NCBI GenBank assembly: GCA_041389525.1
Contig: JAWKRR010000069.1
Location: 1-34,437, forward strand
Reading direction: 5' to 3'
Source of the DNA: JACKFB01 sp041389525
GTDB taxonomy: Bacteria; Myxococcota_A; UBA9042; PHBI01; JACKFB01
DNA: 34,437 bases
Below, piece after piece: positions 7,636-15,464 of this stretch; position 1 is the stretch's first letter; each line of letters starts with the position of its first letter. The translations under genes and the position numbers were made by a program. The notes under the pieces were generated by a model. It ran no database searches. It worked only from the letters and a program-made list of their open reading frames with translations, and was not told the origin of the DNA.

Positions 7636-9341
7636 GGCGACTCCCCCATCGACTTCGCCAAGGCTTCAGCGCGCCTCGCCACATCGGGTTCGGGTGCGCC
7701 GGGGCCAAACCACGCCTCCTCGACCACGGTTCGCAGCGCCTCGGCCGCGGGGTCCGCCGACAGCGTGCGCGTGACCTCCGCCGGCGTGTCCCGGCCCCAG
7801 CGCACCGCGCGATCCAGACTCGCCATCGCCCCGACGAAGATGTCGCGCACCCGGCCGCGCACCGAGACCATCGCCAGCACGGCGCCGTCGAAGCTGCCGT
7901 CGTGCGGAACGCGCAGTCGACTCTCGCGGCTCATGTATCCCGGGGCGGCCAGGAGTAGCGTCCAGTTCCCAGGGGCGAGCGGGCCCAGCGCGAAGCCGCT
8001 CCCGCTCGGTTCCGCACGCCGCTCCGGCGCATCACCCAAGACAGCGACCATCGTAGCGCCGACGACCCGGCGGCCGGTGTGCGCGTCGACAATGGACGCG
8101 GCCACCCAGTCCAGCCGCCGATCCTTGCCCGTACCCGCGGCCAACACCAGCGCGGGCTCTGCGATGACCTGCGCCTCCACGGGCACGCGACGTCGAAAAC
8201 GCTCGGAGATGGCGCGCCACCACTCGCGCAGGCGCTGGCGCACGGCCCCGACCAGCAGCAGGTTCGCGGCGGCGATCGCCAGGGCCAACCCGTACCACTG
8301 CAGCGGCACGCCGGGTGGCGATGGCACGGGGATGCGCGCCGGGCGGCTCTCCGCGGCGCGACGCAGCCCATCTTGCGGGACGTAGCGCGCGGTCACCTCG
8401 ACCACCCCATGCACCCTGCTGGCCAGCTCGCGCACATCCAGCGCGACCAAGTACACGCCGTCTCGATCGGTGACGGCGACGGTCTCGCTGGTCGGCGAAT
8501 CCCCCTCCGCCTGAACCACGATAGCGATGGTCGCTCCGGCGACGCCCCCGCGGTCGTCGGCGAGCCGCCCGCTGAAGCGGTACCGGCCGCTCCGCTCGTC
8601 CCCCTCCCGACCGACACGCAGGGTGATGCGCGTGGGCCGCAGGATCTGCAGCGTCTGACGCGCCTCCGACGGAGCAAATCGATGATCGCCGGGGTAGGAC
8701 GCCCTGACCTCGAACGCGCCGGCGCGATCGATGGCGTCCGGCCTCACCAAGAAGGTCACCTGCCCGCTGTCGTCGCTGTCACCGACCAGCTCCGGCCCGT
8801 CGCCGACCTGTAGGCGCAACGGCGCGTTGCCGACGGGGCCGCTCGCGCCGCTCACCGCGGCCCGTATCGCGACCTGCGCCTCGTCGAGCCCGACGCGAGG
8901 CGGATCCAGCTGCAGCTGCACCCATGTGGGCTCGCGGCGCAGGTCCAGCGCGTCCGCCTGCTCCGCCGGCCCCCAGGTCGCGTCTCCTTCATAAGAGAGC
9001 GACACCGCGACCTGCTCCCCCAGGGACTCAGCGAGGTGGCGCGCGTCGGCGGCGCCCACCAGCAGCTCGAACCGGCCTTCGCCGTCGGTGAGAAACGTGC
9101 GCCCCGCGAGCCCTTCAACCGCGACGTGGACGGCCTGGCCCGCGAGCGCGGTCTCGTCATCGCCCGAGAGGATGCCCCGGAGATGCAAGCCCTCCGCGGT
9201 CCGCTCCACCCGCATCGTCAGCCCGCTGTGACCACGCACGCGCAGGGGGCGCGACCGCGCGTCCGGCGTGGCCACGGTGCACAGCAGGAGCAGCGCCAGC
9301 GGCCACACGAGGCGCGCGGCGTGGTGGGGCGGAGGATTCAC
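7632..9341 (-). CDS. Membrane protein with Ig-like repeats and a DUF4129-like tail, first gene of the MoxR operon
   Basis: The start is taken as the GTG at 9341, because only this start places a signal peptide at the N-terminus (LVWPLALLLLCTVATPDARS). Upstream in-frame codons to 9449 give an unlikely Arg-rich leader. The 569-residue product has roughly three beta-sandwich repeats (to about residue 335) with phrases typical of bacterial Ig-like or carboxypeptidase regulatory domains: GQAVHVAVEGLAGRTFLTDGEG, GNAPLRLQVGDG and GVAGATIAIVVQAEG. A transmembrane helix follows near 344-367. Next come a regulatory-like beta domain (GRRVVGATMVAV...APGNWTLLLAAPGYMSRE) and a last helix pair TPAEV...EALRTVVEEAWFGPGAPEPDVARRAEAL. 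That tail resembles the end of DUF4129 proteins found in MoxR clusters, which is an inference. Its stop overlaps the DUF4350 start. Confidence 0.82.
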   Translation of the reverse strand: MNPPPHHAARLVWPLALLLLCTVATPDARSRPLRVRGHSGLTMRVERTAEGLHLRGILSGDDETALAGQAVHVAVEGLAGRTFLTDGEGRFELLVGAADARHLAESLGEQVAVSLSYEGDATWGPAEQADALDLRREPTWVQLQLDPPRVGLDEAQVAIRAAVSGASGPVGNAPLRLQVGDGPELVGDSDDSGQVTFLVRPDAIDRAGAFEVRASYPGDHRFAPSEARQTLQILRPTRITLRVGREGDERSGRYRFSGRLADDRGGVAGATIAIVVQAEGDSPTSETVAVTDRDGVYLVALDVRELASRVHGVVEVTARYVPQDGLRRAAESRPARIPVPSPPGVPLQWYGLALAIAAANLLLVGAVRQRLREWWRAISERFRRRVPVEAQVIAEPALVLAAGTGKDRRLDWVAASIVDAHTGRRVVGATMVAVLGDAPERRAEPSGSGFALGPLAPGNWTLLLAAPGYMSRESRLRVPHDGSFDGAVLAMVSVRGRVRDIFVGAMASLDRAVRWGRDTPAEVTRTLSADPAAEALRTVVEEAWFGPGAPEPDVARRAEALAKSMGESP

Positions 9342-9347
9342 GGTCGG

Positions 9348-9353
9348 AGCATA
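9348..9353 (-). promoter_or_regulatory. Candidate -10 element for the MoxR-cluster operon (possibly leaderless)
   Basis: On the minus strand TATGCT lies 6 bases before the GTG at 9341. Transcription would therefore start at or next to the start codon. No good -35 hexamer is seen. Confidence 0.4.
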
Positions 9354-9422
9354 GCCCACGAGTCGAAATGAGCGCGAGACGCGCGATGCGCGGTGGCCAT
9401 GGCGAACGCGGGGGTGCGTTGC

Positions 9423-9428
9423 TATAGT
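9423..9428 (+). promoter_or_regulatory. Candidate -10 element for ftsY
   Basis: TATAGT matches the sigma-70 -10 hexamer at 5 of 6 positions and lies 51 bases before the ftsY ATG. The -35 region (TGGCGA around 9400-9405, 17-base spacer) is weak. Confidence 0.5.
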
Positions 9429-9479
9429 CCGCCGCCCTTCGACGAGCATGCTCTCGTCAGGGCCAGACGGAGGATGCGG

Positions 9480-10829
9480 ATGACGTTGTGGACGAGCCAG
9501 GTCGCAATGAACACAGCAAGCGTCGACCCCATGTGGTTGGTGATCGGGGTGGCCATCGCGGTCGTGGCCGCGCTCGTCGTGATTGTGGCGCGGCGGGGCA
9601 AGGGGGCCGAGTCGGCCGAGCCCGAGAAGCCGGCGGCGATCCCGGAGGCGGCGCGCAAAGAGCGCTTTGAATCAACGATCGCGCCTGAGGCCGTCAGCGC
9701 CGACAGGGCCGCCGTCGCGAGGGCTGGCGAGGCGATCACCCGCGTCGAGGCGAAGGTCGAGCCCCCCGTGTCCCGCGAACCGGAACCGGAGTCGGAGCCG
9801 GAAGACGAGAAGCGCGCGGCTGGCTGGGAGTTGGAGGACGACGACGAGGAAGAGGAGGAGCGCGAGGCGCCAAAGGAGCCGGCGAAGAAGCCTCAGCTCG
9901 TCGAGGCGCCGCCGCCCGCGACCACGCTGCGAGAGGGCCTTGGCAAGACGCGGCGCGAGGGCTTCGTCGCGCGACTGGGCCGCCTCTTCGGCGGAAAGAC
10001 CATCGACGCGAGCCTCGTCGACGAGATCGAGGAGGCGCTCTTCACCGCCGACGTCGGTGTGAAGACGGTGGATCGGATGATGGAGGGCGTCCGGGCCGAG
10101 CTGGGTTCGGGAGGCGCCACCGCGGACGCTGTGTGGGGGATCATGCGGCGGCAGGCTCGGGAGATCCTCGACGCGGCAGCCGCCAACGAGCGCGGCACCC
10201 AACCGCGGCCCGGCGAACCCAGGGTGATCATGGTCCTCGGTGTGAACGGGGCCGGAAAGACGACGACCATCGGCAAGCTCGCCCACCAGCTCGCCGAGAG
10301 CGGGACGAAGACGGGGCTGGTGGCCGGAGACACGTTCCGCGCTGCCGCCGGCGAGCAGCTTGAGCACTGGGGGCGCCGCGTCGGAGCGAAGGTCTACCGC
10401 GGCGAGGAGGGGGCCGACCCGGCCTCCGTGGTCTTCGACGGGGTGAAGCAGGCCCGCGACGACGGGATGGATGTCGTGCTCGTCGACACCGCGGGCCGCC
10501 TGCACACGCAGGTGAATCTGATGGAAGAGCTGAAGAAGGTGCGGCGCGTCATGGGCAAAGCGCTCGATGGCGCCCCCCACGAGGTGCTGCTCATCGTGGA
10601 CGCGACCACCGGTCAGAACGCGATTCAGCAGGCTGCGATGTTCGACGAGGCCTGCGCGGTCTCGGGCGTCGTGCTCACCAAGCTGGACGGGACCGCGCGG
10701 GGCGGCATTGTCATCGGCGTTTGCGACCAACTCGGGATCCCGATCCGCTACATCGGCGTAGGCGAGCGCGTGGACGACTTGCGTGCCTTCAACGCCAACG
10801 AGTTCGTGGACGCGCTCTTTGCGCTTTGA
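9480..10829 (+). CDS. ftsY: Signal recognition particle receptor FtsY, membrane-anchored
   Basis: FtsY is the SRP-receptor GTPase that hands ribosome-nascent-chain complexes to the Sec translocon. The ATG at 9480 is chosen because GGAGG (9469-9473) precedes it by 6 bases; the longer frame back to 9393 has no such site. The 449-residue protein begins with one transmembrane helix (MWLVIGVAIAVVAALVVIV, about residues 18-36). An acidic A domain of about 100 residues follows, then the helical N domain (FVARLGRLFGGKTIDASLVDEIEEALFTADVG) and the G domain. The G domain shows G1 GVNGAGKT at 254-261, DTFRAAAGEQL, DTAGRLHTQVNLMEEL, and TKLDGTARGG. All GTPase motifs are intact. E. coli FtsY lacks the N-terminal helix, so this one is probably permanently membrane bound. 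It is transcribed divergently from the MoxR operon. Confidence 0.95.
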   Translation: MTLWTSQVAMNTASVDPMWLVIGVAIAVVAALVVIVARRGKGAESAEPEKPAAIPEAARKERFESTIAPEAVSADRAAVARAGEAITRVEAKVEPPVSREPEPESEPEDEKRAAGWELEDDDEEEEEREAPKEPAKKPQLVEAPPPATTLREGLGKTRREGFVARLGRLFGGKTIDASLVDEIEEALFTADVGVKTVDRMMEGVRAELGSGGATADAVWGIMRRQAREILDAAAANERGTQPRPGEPRVIMVLGVNGAGKTTTIGKLAHQLAESGTKTGLVAGDTFRAAAGEQLEHWGRRVGAKVYRGEEGADPASVVFDGVKQARDDGMDVVLVDTAGRLHTQVNLMEELKKVRRVMGKALDGAPHEVLLIVDATTGQNAIQQAAMFDEACAVSGVVLTKLDGTARGGIVIGVCDQLGIPIRYIGVGERVDDLRAFNANEFVDALFAL

Positions 10830-10866
10830 CCCGATCTGGGACGAGGAGAAGCGAGTGTCGCAGCAT

Positions 10867-10881
10867 GATGGAAACACCATC
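10867..10881 (+). terminator. Weak hairpin after ftsY
   Basis: GATGG and CCATC form a 5-bp stem around AAACA, 38 bases after the ftsY stop. There is no T tract. It is a weak candidate only. Confidence 0.22.
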
Positions 10882-10902
10882 CCCGAGCCGCACGGGAGCG
10901 CC

Positions 10903-10931
10903 TTGACCACCCCGAAACACCGGGGTAGAGT
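10903..10931 (+). promoter_or_regulatory. Promoter of the beta-barrel operon with a palindromic spacer
   Basis: TTGACC (10903-10908) and TAGAGT (10926-10931) are separated by exactly 17 bases, a good sigma-70 pair. The spacer is itself an inverted repeat: ACCCCG (10909-10914), AAACAC, CGGGGT (10921-10926), 6-bp arms and a perfect match. The right arm shares its last T with the -10 element. Such a placement suits an operator for a dimeric regulator. The GTG of the first gene is 61 bases further on. Confidence 0.65.
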
Positions 10932-10992
10932 CCGGCCCGCCTCCCCGAAGAAGTGCTTCCGCGCTTCCCCTCCTTCCACGGAATCGACGCGC

Positions 10993-11748
10993 GTGCTGAA
11001 GACCACTGCCCAGCATATCCTGGTCACGATCTTCCTCGGACTGGTCTTCGTGGCCATGCCCGCCCTGGCACAGCCGGCGGTGGACCTGACCGTCGACGAC
11101 GACGACGACGGTACCGAGGAAGTCACCGACGCCACCACGGACGCCGACGAGAAGGGGCTTGAGCAGCTGCGTGACGCGATTCGCGTGATTCAGCAGCGCC
11201 CAGTCCTCCGTCGGATGCGGCTTGAGCTCCAGGTCCAAACCGGACTTGGCCTCGCCGACGTGATGTTCCGCAACCAGTTGATCTCCGGGGGCCTGCGCTT
11301 CCACCTCGCGGAGGACTGGTCGATCGGCGGCAACTACATCCACTACTTCTCGCGCACCACGAGCCTCCACGACACGGTCGCCAACGACTACGAGCTGTTC
11401 CCCGAGAAGTCGCTGCACGAGTGGTTCGCCGGCGGAGACCTGAGCTGGGCGCCCATCTACGGCAAGTTCAACTTCTTCGGTAAGGGGATCGTCCAGTTCG
11501 ACATCTCGCTCATCGCGGGGGCTGGCGTGACGGTCACGAGCCGGTCGACCAAGCTGAAGCCCACGGGCGTTCTCGGCATTGGGCTCCGGATGTTCATCAC
11601 CCGCTGGCTCGCCTTCACTACCGAGTTCCGTGACCACATCTTCGTAGAAGACTTCAACGCCGGAAACGAGCTGGTGAATCACGTCATCTTCCAAGGTGGC
11701 TTCAGTATTTTCTTCCCGTTCAAGAACAAGTATCGCTTCGCACGATGA
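10993..11748 (+). CDS. Outer-membrane beta-barrel protein, first of a tandem pair
   Basis: The GTG at 10993 is chosen because it yields a clean signal peptide (LKTTAQHILVTIFLGLVFVAMPALA, cut before QP) and lies downstream of the promoter; the longer frame from 10783 overlaps ftsY. The mature part of the 251-residue protein starts with a strongly acidic linker (VDDDDDGTEEVTDATTDADEKG) and a short helix. It continues with alternating amphipathic beta strands ending in aromatic residues and a terminal FFPFKNKYRFAR. Motifs PIYGKFNFFGK, GIGLRMFITRWLAF and EFRDHIF recur in the next gene, so the two are paralogues. The form matches the small outer-membrane beta-barrel domain common in myxobacteria. 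The ligand or partner is unknown. The acidic linker could bind divalent cations or a basic partner. Confidence 0.8.
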   Translation: MLKTTAQHILVTIFLGLVFVAMPALAQPAVDLTVDDDDDGTEEVTDATTDADEKGLEQLRDAIRVIQQRPVLRRMRLELQVQTGLGLADVMFRNQLISGGLRFHLAEDWSIGGNYIHYFSRTTSLHDTVANDYELFPEKSLHEWFAGGDLSWAPIYGKFNFFGKGIVQFDISLIAGAGVTVTSRSTKLKPTGVLGIGLRMFITRWLAFTTEFRDHIFVEDFNAGNELVNHVIFQGGFSIFFPFKNKYRFAR

Positions 11749-12464
11749 GGCCGCATTCCATGCTTTCCGCGCTCCGCGCAGTCATCGTTGCCCTCGCGCT
11801 GCTCGCCGCGGCGCCCACCGCGCACGCGAAGGCTAAGGGGCCGCTCGACGGTCTGCCGCCGATTCGTAATCAGGTCCTGCTCCAGGACGGCCGCCACGTG
11901 CTGGCGCCGGTCTTTGGCTCGACGATCAACGACGCGTACGCCCGCAACATCCTCGTCGGGTTGAGCTGGCGGTACTACTTCCAGAACTGGCTGGGTATCG
12001 GACTGGACGTCATGGGCGGGTTCGGGCTCGACACAAAGCTCGCCGACCGCATCAATCGGGAATTGAGCACCGAGGCTCAGCCGTTCGCCTTGAGTCGCAC
12101 CACCCTGCGCTTGTTGGCGAACGCGACCTTGGAGTTCGTCCCAATCGACGGAAAGTTCATGCTGTTCGGCAAGTTCCACGCGCGCATCGACCTGCATCTC
12201 AACCTCGGGTTGGGTATGGCCCTGGTCGCCGGCGACGGCCGCATCGAGGACAAGGCCGCGCTGATGCCGGTCATCGGCGCTGGAATCCGCTTCTATCCGA
12301 CCCCGTGGTTCGCCATTGGGGCCGAGTGCCGCGACTACATCGTCGACCGCACTGTGGCGGCTCGCCGGGACTTCTCAATTCCCGCGTCGAGATTCGGCCA
12401 CAACTGGTTCATTGGGCTGGCGCTGAGCTTCTTCCTGCCGGTCGAGCCGGACGTTCGCCCGTGA
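11745..12464 (+). CDS. Outer-membrane beta-barrel protein, second of a tandem pair
   Basis: This 239-residue protein overlaps the preceding gene by ATGA. Its signal peptide is SMLSALRAVIVALALLAAAPTAHA, cut before KAKG. The barrel part has the same landmarks as its neighbour: PIDGKFMLFGKFHARIDLHLNLGLG, GAGIRFYPTPWFAIGAECRDYIVD and a terminal strand NWFIGLALSFFLPV. It lacks the acidic linker of its neighbour and instead has a short conserved-looking start (GPLDGLPPIRNQVLLQDGRHVLAPVFGSTIND). The pair probably arose by tandem duplication and may form a hetero-oligomer or a barrel pair with the two downstream gene products. Function is not known. An internal ATG at 11760 could also serve, but the 4-base overlap favours 11745. 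Confidence 0.8.
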   Translation: MRPHSMLSALRAVIVALALLAAAPTAHAKAKGPLDGLPPIRNQVLLQDGRHVLAPVFGSTINDAYARNILVGLSWRYYFQNWLGIGLDVMGGFGLDTKLADRINRELSTEAQPFALSRTTLRLLANATLEFVPIDGKFMLFGKFHARIDLHLNLGLGMALVAGDGRIEDKAALMPVIGAGIRFYPTPWFAIGAECRDYIVDRTVAARRDFSIPASRFGHNWFIGLALSFFLPVEPDVRP

Positions 12465-12946
12465 GTCGAGTCCTGGCGATAGCGTTCGCCATGCTCGTCG
12501 CGCTCGCAGCGTGGGTTCCGGCGGCTGAGGCGTCGCACTACCGACTGCCGGCCGGCGGCTTGGTCAGTGAGTCGGAGGAGCGCTCGCTCGTCGAGAACTC
12601 CGTCGACAGCACCGAGGCATTGCTGACCCACACGGCGTCGTTGAAGGCGCGCCGCGCGCTGGCTACGGCCACGGGGCTGTCCTACGCGCGCCTCACCGAG
12701 CTCGCTACCCAGTGCGACCTGTTGCGTATCCGCGGCGTCGGCCCCTCCGTCGTTCGCCTGCTGCAAGCGGCGGGCACCCGCCACGCCGCAGCGCTTCGTC
12801 AAGCGCGCCCTGAGGTGCTCGCAGCCAAGATCAAAGCGGCGAATTCGGTGCACAACATCATGGAAGTGCTCCCCGATATCGCCTCGCTCACCGACTGGAT
12901 TGCGCAGGCTCGCGAGCTGCCGAAGGTGCTCGAAGGGGTTCGATGA
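12461..12946 (+). CDS. Exported DUF4332 (helix-hairpin-helix-like) protein
   Basis: The start is the GTG overlapping the upstream stop (GTGA). This start gives a signal peptide SRVLAIAFAMLVALAAWVPAAEA, cut before SHYRLPAGG, whereas the longer frame from 12305 runs inside the previous gene. The 161-residue product contains the DUF4332 pattern: ALATATGLSYARLTELATQCDLLRIRGVGPSVVRLLQAAG, followed by a second helical unit (ARPEVLAAKIKAANSV). RIRGVGP is a classical helix-hairpin-helix turn, usually used to contact DNA backbone or protein. An exported copy is unusual, since such domains are mostly cytoplasmic. Here the signal peptide, the barrel proteins upstream and the membrane protein downstream all indicate a periplasmic place, presumably as a protein-binding adaptor. 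Confidence 0.78.
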   Translation: MSRVLAIAFAMLVALAAWVPAAEASHYRLPAGGLVSESEERSLVENSVDSTEALLTHTASLKARRALATATGLSYARLTELATQCDLLRIRGVGPSVVRLLQAAGTRHAAALRQARPEVLAAKIKAANSVHNIMEVLPDIASLTDWIAQARELPKVLEGVR

Positions 12947-14340
12947 GTCCGCTGCGTTGGCTGGCTCGCTCGCGCCTTCGCTTGGTGCTCGCTTCCCTCA
13001 TCGCGCTGGGGATCTTTTTCGGCCTCGCGCTGCCCTTATCCAGTTGGGTGCGCGAGCTGAGCCGCTCGGTGTCCACGGACATGGCGCTGCTGACGCTGTG
13101 GCTGCTGACGCTGCTGCTGGGCGCGTACTGCGTCACGGTCCTCATCGGCGATCGCATCTTCCCCTACCGCTGGCGCGAGCGAATCGTGTTGGGCGACGAT
13201 GTCCCGCCGCCGGAGGCGACCGACGAGCTGTTGCCGCCGCCCATCCCGAAGTCCCACGGGTTGGCGTTCTCGGTGATCTTCGTCGGCCTCGTGGTCGGCG
13301 GCGTGCTGTCGGCCGAGGCAATCACAGGGGATTTCTTCGCGGAGTACCAACGGATCGGCTCCAAGCGAACGGTCTTGCGCGGCGACAACGAGGCGCTGAA
13401 GCTGACCCTGATCGGAGAGCTGGCGGACAAGCGCCTGGAGGGCGAGAGCCGCGACGCGCTGCGGCTGCTGGACACGCTCTGGCGCGATGAACGTCAGAGC
13501 GAGGCGATACGCGACGCGGCGTTGAAGGCGCTGGGTCGGCTCGCGCTCTCGTTCGACACCTCGATGGCCGCCTGGGCCCGCGAGGGCGTGCGCGAGCACT
13601 GGGAGCTAGAGCTCTTGCGAGAGCTGCGCCAGCAGATCGCGGCAGACTTGCGGGCGGCTCTGGCGACCGCGACCGGCGAACGCGCACGTCATCTCCTGTT
13701 GACCCTTGGGAAGATTCGGGAAGGCGCGAGCCTCGAGCCGATCGCGGCCAAGGTGCGGGCGGGCGCAGAATCCCCAGACGCCACCCTCGGCGCGGCGATC
13801 CTCGCGCTGGGCTTGCTGCGCGACCCTCACGGGATTGTGCCCCTCCTCGAGATCGCGCCGAAGATCGCCACCACCCCGTACTTTCGCGATCTCGCCTGGT
13901 CCGTGGGGCGCATCTCGCTCTCGTACCCGCCACACAGCGATGATGAGCTCGACGCCAAGTTCGGTGAGCTCGCCGAAGTGCTTGGCCGCCTGACCCAGGA
14001 GGGCCCGCTCGAGCGTCGATGCGACGCGGCGTATGCGCTGCGGCTGACCGGCGACGCGCGCATCACAGCGCCGCTCATCGCGGCGTTCGACGCGTCTGCA
14101 GACGCCGGCGATTGCGAGGCGGGCTACGTGGACAACGACGGCCTCGCGCCTGAAATGGTCGGCGCCACCGAGCCCTTTCAGCTGCGCGTCCTCAAGGGAC
14201 TCGCCGACGTAGCGGTGGGCAACGACCAGGTCGTCGATTGGCTGCGCTCGCGCAAGGAAGACCCGCGGTTTTCCGAGTATATCCGCGGCCAGCTGCTCGA
14301 GACCCTGCGCCTCGTCGAGGCGAGCGCCAAGCCGGAGTAG
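12943..14340 (+). CDS. Membrane protein with HEAT-like helical repeats
   Basis: ATGA overlap with the DUF4332 gene places this as the fourth gene of the operon. The 465-residue protein has three hydrophobic segments near residues 14-35, 46-69 and 107-127. A long helical region follows with HEAT-type repeat units: GDNEALKLTLIGELADKRLEG, SEAIRDAALKALGRLALSFD, ARHLLLTLGKIREGASLEPIAAKV, ATLGAAILALGLLRDPHGIVPLLEIAPKI and RRCDAAYALRLTGDARITAPLIAAFD. HEAT arrays are protein-binding scaffolds. With three membrane segments after an N-terminal basic stretch (RWLARSRLR), the repeats most likely face the periplasm, but topology is uncertain. Together with the barrels and the exported DUF4332 protein it could link inner and outer membranes. 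No enzymatic motif is seen. Confidence 0.8.
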   Translation: MSPLRWLARSRLRLVLASLIALGIFFGLALPLSSWVRELSRSVSTDMALLTLWLLTLLLGAYCVTVLIGDRIFPYRWRERIVLGDDVPPPEATDELLPPPIPKSHGLAFSVIFVGLVVGGVLSAEAITGDFFAEYQRIGSKRTVLRGDNEALKLTLIGELADKRLEGESRDALRLLDTLWRDERQSEAIRDAALKALGRLALSFDTSMAAWAREGVREHWELELLRELRQQIAADLRAALATATGERARHLLLTLGKIREGASLEPIAAKVRAGAESPDATLGAAILALGLLRDPHGIVPLLEIAPKIATTPYFRDLAWSVGRISLSYPPHSDDELDAKFGELAEVLGRLTQEGPLERRCDAAYALRLTGDARITAPLIAAFDASADAGDCEAGYVDNDGLAPEMVGATEPFQLRVLKGLADVAVGNDQVVDWLRSRKEDPRFSEYIRGQLLETLRLVEASAKPE

Positions 14341-14361
14341 CTCGAGCGCCGGCCGGAATCC

Positions 14362-15435
14362 CTAACGAAGGGCGTCGGCGAGGACGCCAGCCCGCGGATC
14401 GGCCGGCGAGGTTCGGAGCACCGAGTCGACGAGCGCGCGCGCTTGCTCGGTCTGCCCCACATGGGCGAGGGCCGTCGCGCGATCCAGCGTCAGGCCCGAG
14501 TCGGGACCCGCCGCGGCGGTCTGAGCCCGCTCGATGTGCTCGAGGGCCCCGCGCCAGTCGCTGCCGGCGGCGGCCAACGACGCGTGCAGACGGTGAAATG
14601 TGACCGCCAGCGGGGAGGGCAGGGTGGAGGCGTTCAGACCATCCAGGGCGAGCCGTGCCTCGCCGGGGCGCGCGAGCGTGAGCAGCGCGGAAGCTCGTAG
14701 CACGCGCACTTCCGGAGAGTCGCCCATGGGCTCTAGCGCGGACAGTGCGAGGTCTGCCTTACCTTCGCGCAGCGACTGAATCACGCGCGCGACGCCCAGC
14801 TCGGGGGGCTCACCTGAGACGGCGCCCGGCGGCAACGCCACCCCCGGCTCGCCGTCGTGCAGCGCGCGGTACGTCAGCGCGGTTCGCGCTCGTCGCTCGA
14901 GCTCGCCTCGGAGGGCTGGATCGAGGCCAGGCGGGGGCGGGCTCAGCACGAGCTCTAGCGGTTGCCGCACCGCCTGTGCGTCCTGGCCGGCCTTCCATCG
15001 CGCGACGGCGAGCACCAGCCGCGCCTCATCTTGTTCGATTCGGCGGTCTGCGCGTGAGGTCGGCGCGCCTCCGCCCACTGCGGCCAGCGGCGTGACGCGC
15101 GCCAGGGCGTCGTCGGCCCGACCAAGCCGCAGCAGCACGACCGCCATGTTCCGGTTCGCCTCGGAGCTACGCGGATGGAGCGCCAACTCCTCCTCGAGGA
15201 GCTTGACCGCCTGGGTCAGGTTTCCCTTGCCGAGGGCGATGATCGCGAGGTTGTTGTAGGCGCCGCGAACTCGCGGCTCGACCTTTAGCGCCCGACGGTA
15301 TCGGGAGATCGCCCCGTCGAGGTCACCCGCACGCTGCGCTTCCAACGCGTGGTGCATCACCACGTCGACCCCGCGCGGGGCGCACGCTACGACGAGGCAG
15401 GGCAGGGCGAGCAGCAGCAGAGTGGTTCGAAGCAT
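14362..15435 (-). CDS. Tetratricopeptide-repeat lipoprotein
   Basis: The ATG at 15435 is chosen since it begins a lipoprotein signal, LRTTLLLLALPCLVVAC, with lipobox VVAC; the frame continues upstream to 15498 without a plausible signal. The 357-residue protein then shows TPR units: MHHALEAQRAGDLDGAISRYRRALKVEP, RGAYNNLAIIALGKGNLTQAVKLLEEELALHP and SEANRNMAVVLLRLGRADDALARV. Further degenerate units run to the C-terminus (GSDWRGALEHIERAQTAAAG, LTLDRATALAHVGQTEQARALVDSVL). It probably sits on a membrane face in the envelope and acts as a protein-interaction scaffold; no partner can be named. It converges on the HEAT-like gene (21-base gap) and diverges from the small exported protein at 15669. 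Confidence 0.85.
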   Translation of the reverse strand: MLRTTLLLLALPCLVVACAPRGVDVVMHHALEAQRAGDLDGAISRYRRALKVEPRVRGAYNNLAIIALGKGNLTQAVKLLEEELALHPRSSEANRNMAVVLLRLGRADDALARVTPLAAVGGGAPTSRADRRIEQDEARLVLAVARWKAGQDAQAVRQPLELVLSPPPPGLDPALRGELERRARTALTYRALHDGEPGVALPPGAVSGEPPELGVARVIQSLREGKADLALSALEPMGDSPEVRVLRASALLTLARPGEARLALDGLNASTLPSPLAVTFHRLHASLAAAGSDWRGALEHIERAQTAAAGPDSGLTLDRATALAHVGQTEQARALVDSVLRTSPADPRAGVLADALR

Positions 15436-15464
15436 AGAGCCGACTACCACGCCAAGCGCCGGAT

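Noticed and set aside
11095..11112. GAC trinucleotide repeat
   Set aside because: It encodes the Asp run of the first barrel's acidic linker and is best explained as coding sequence, not as a separate repeat element.
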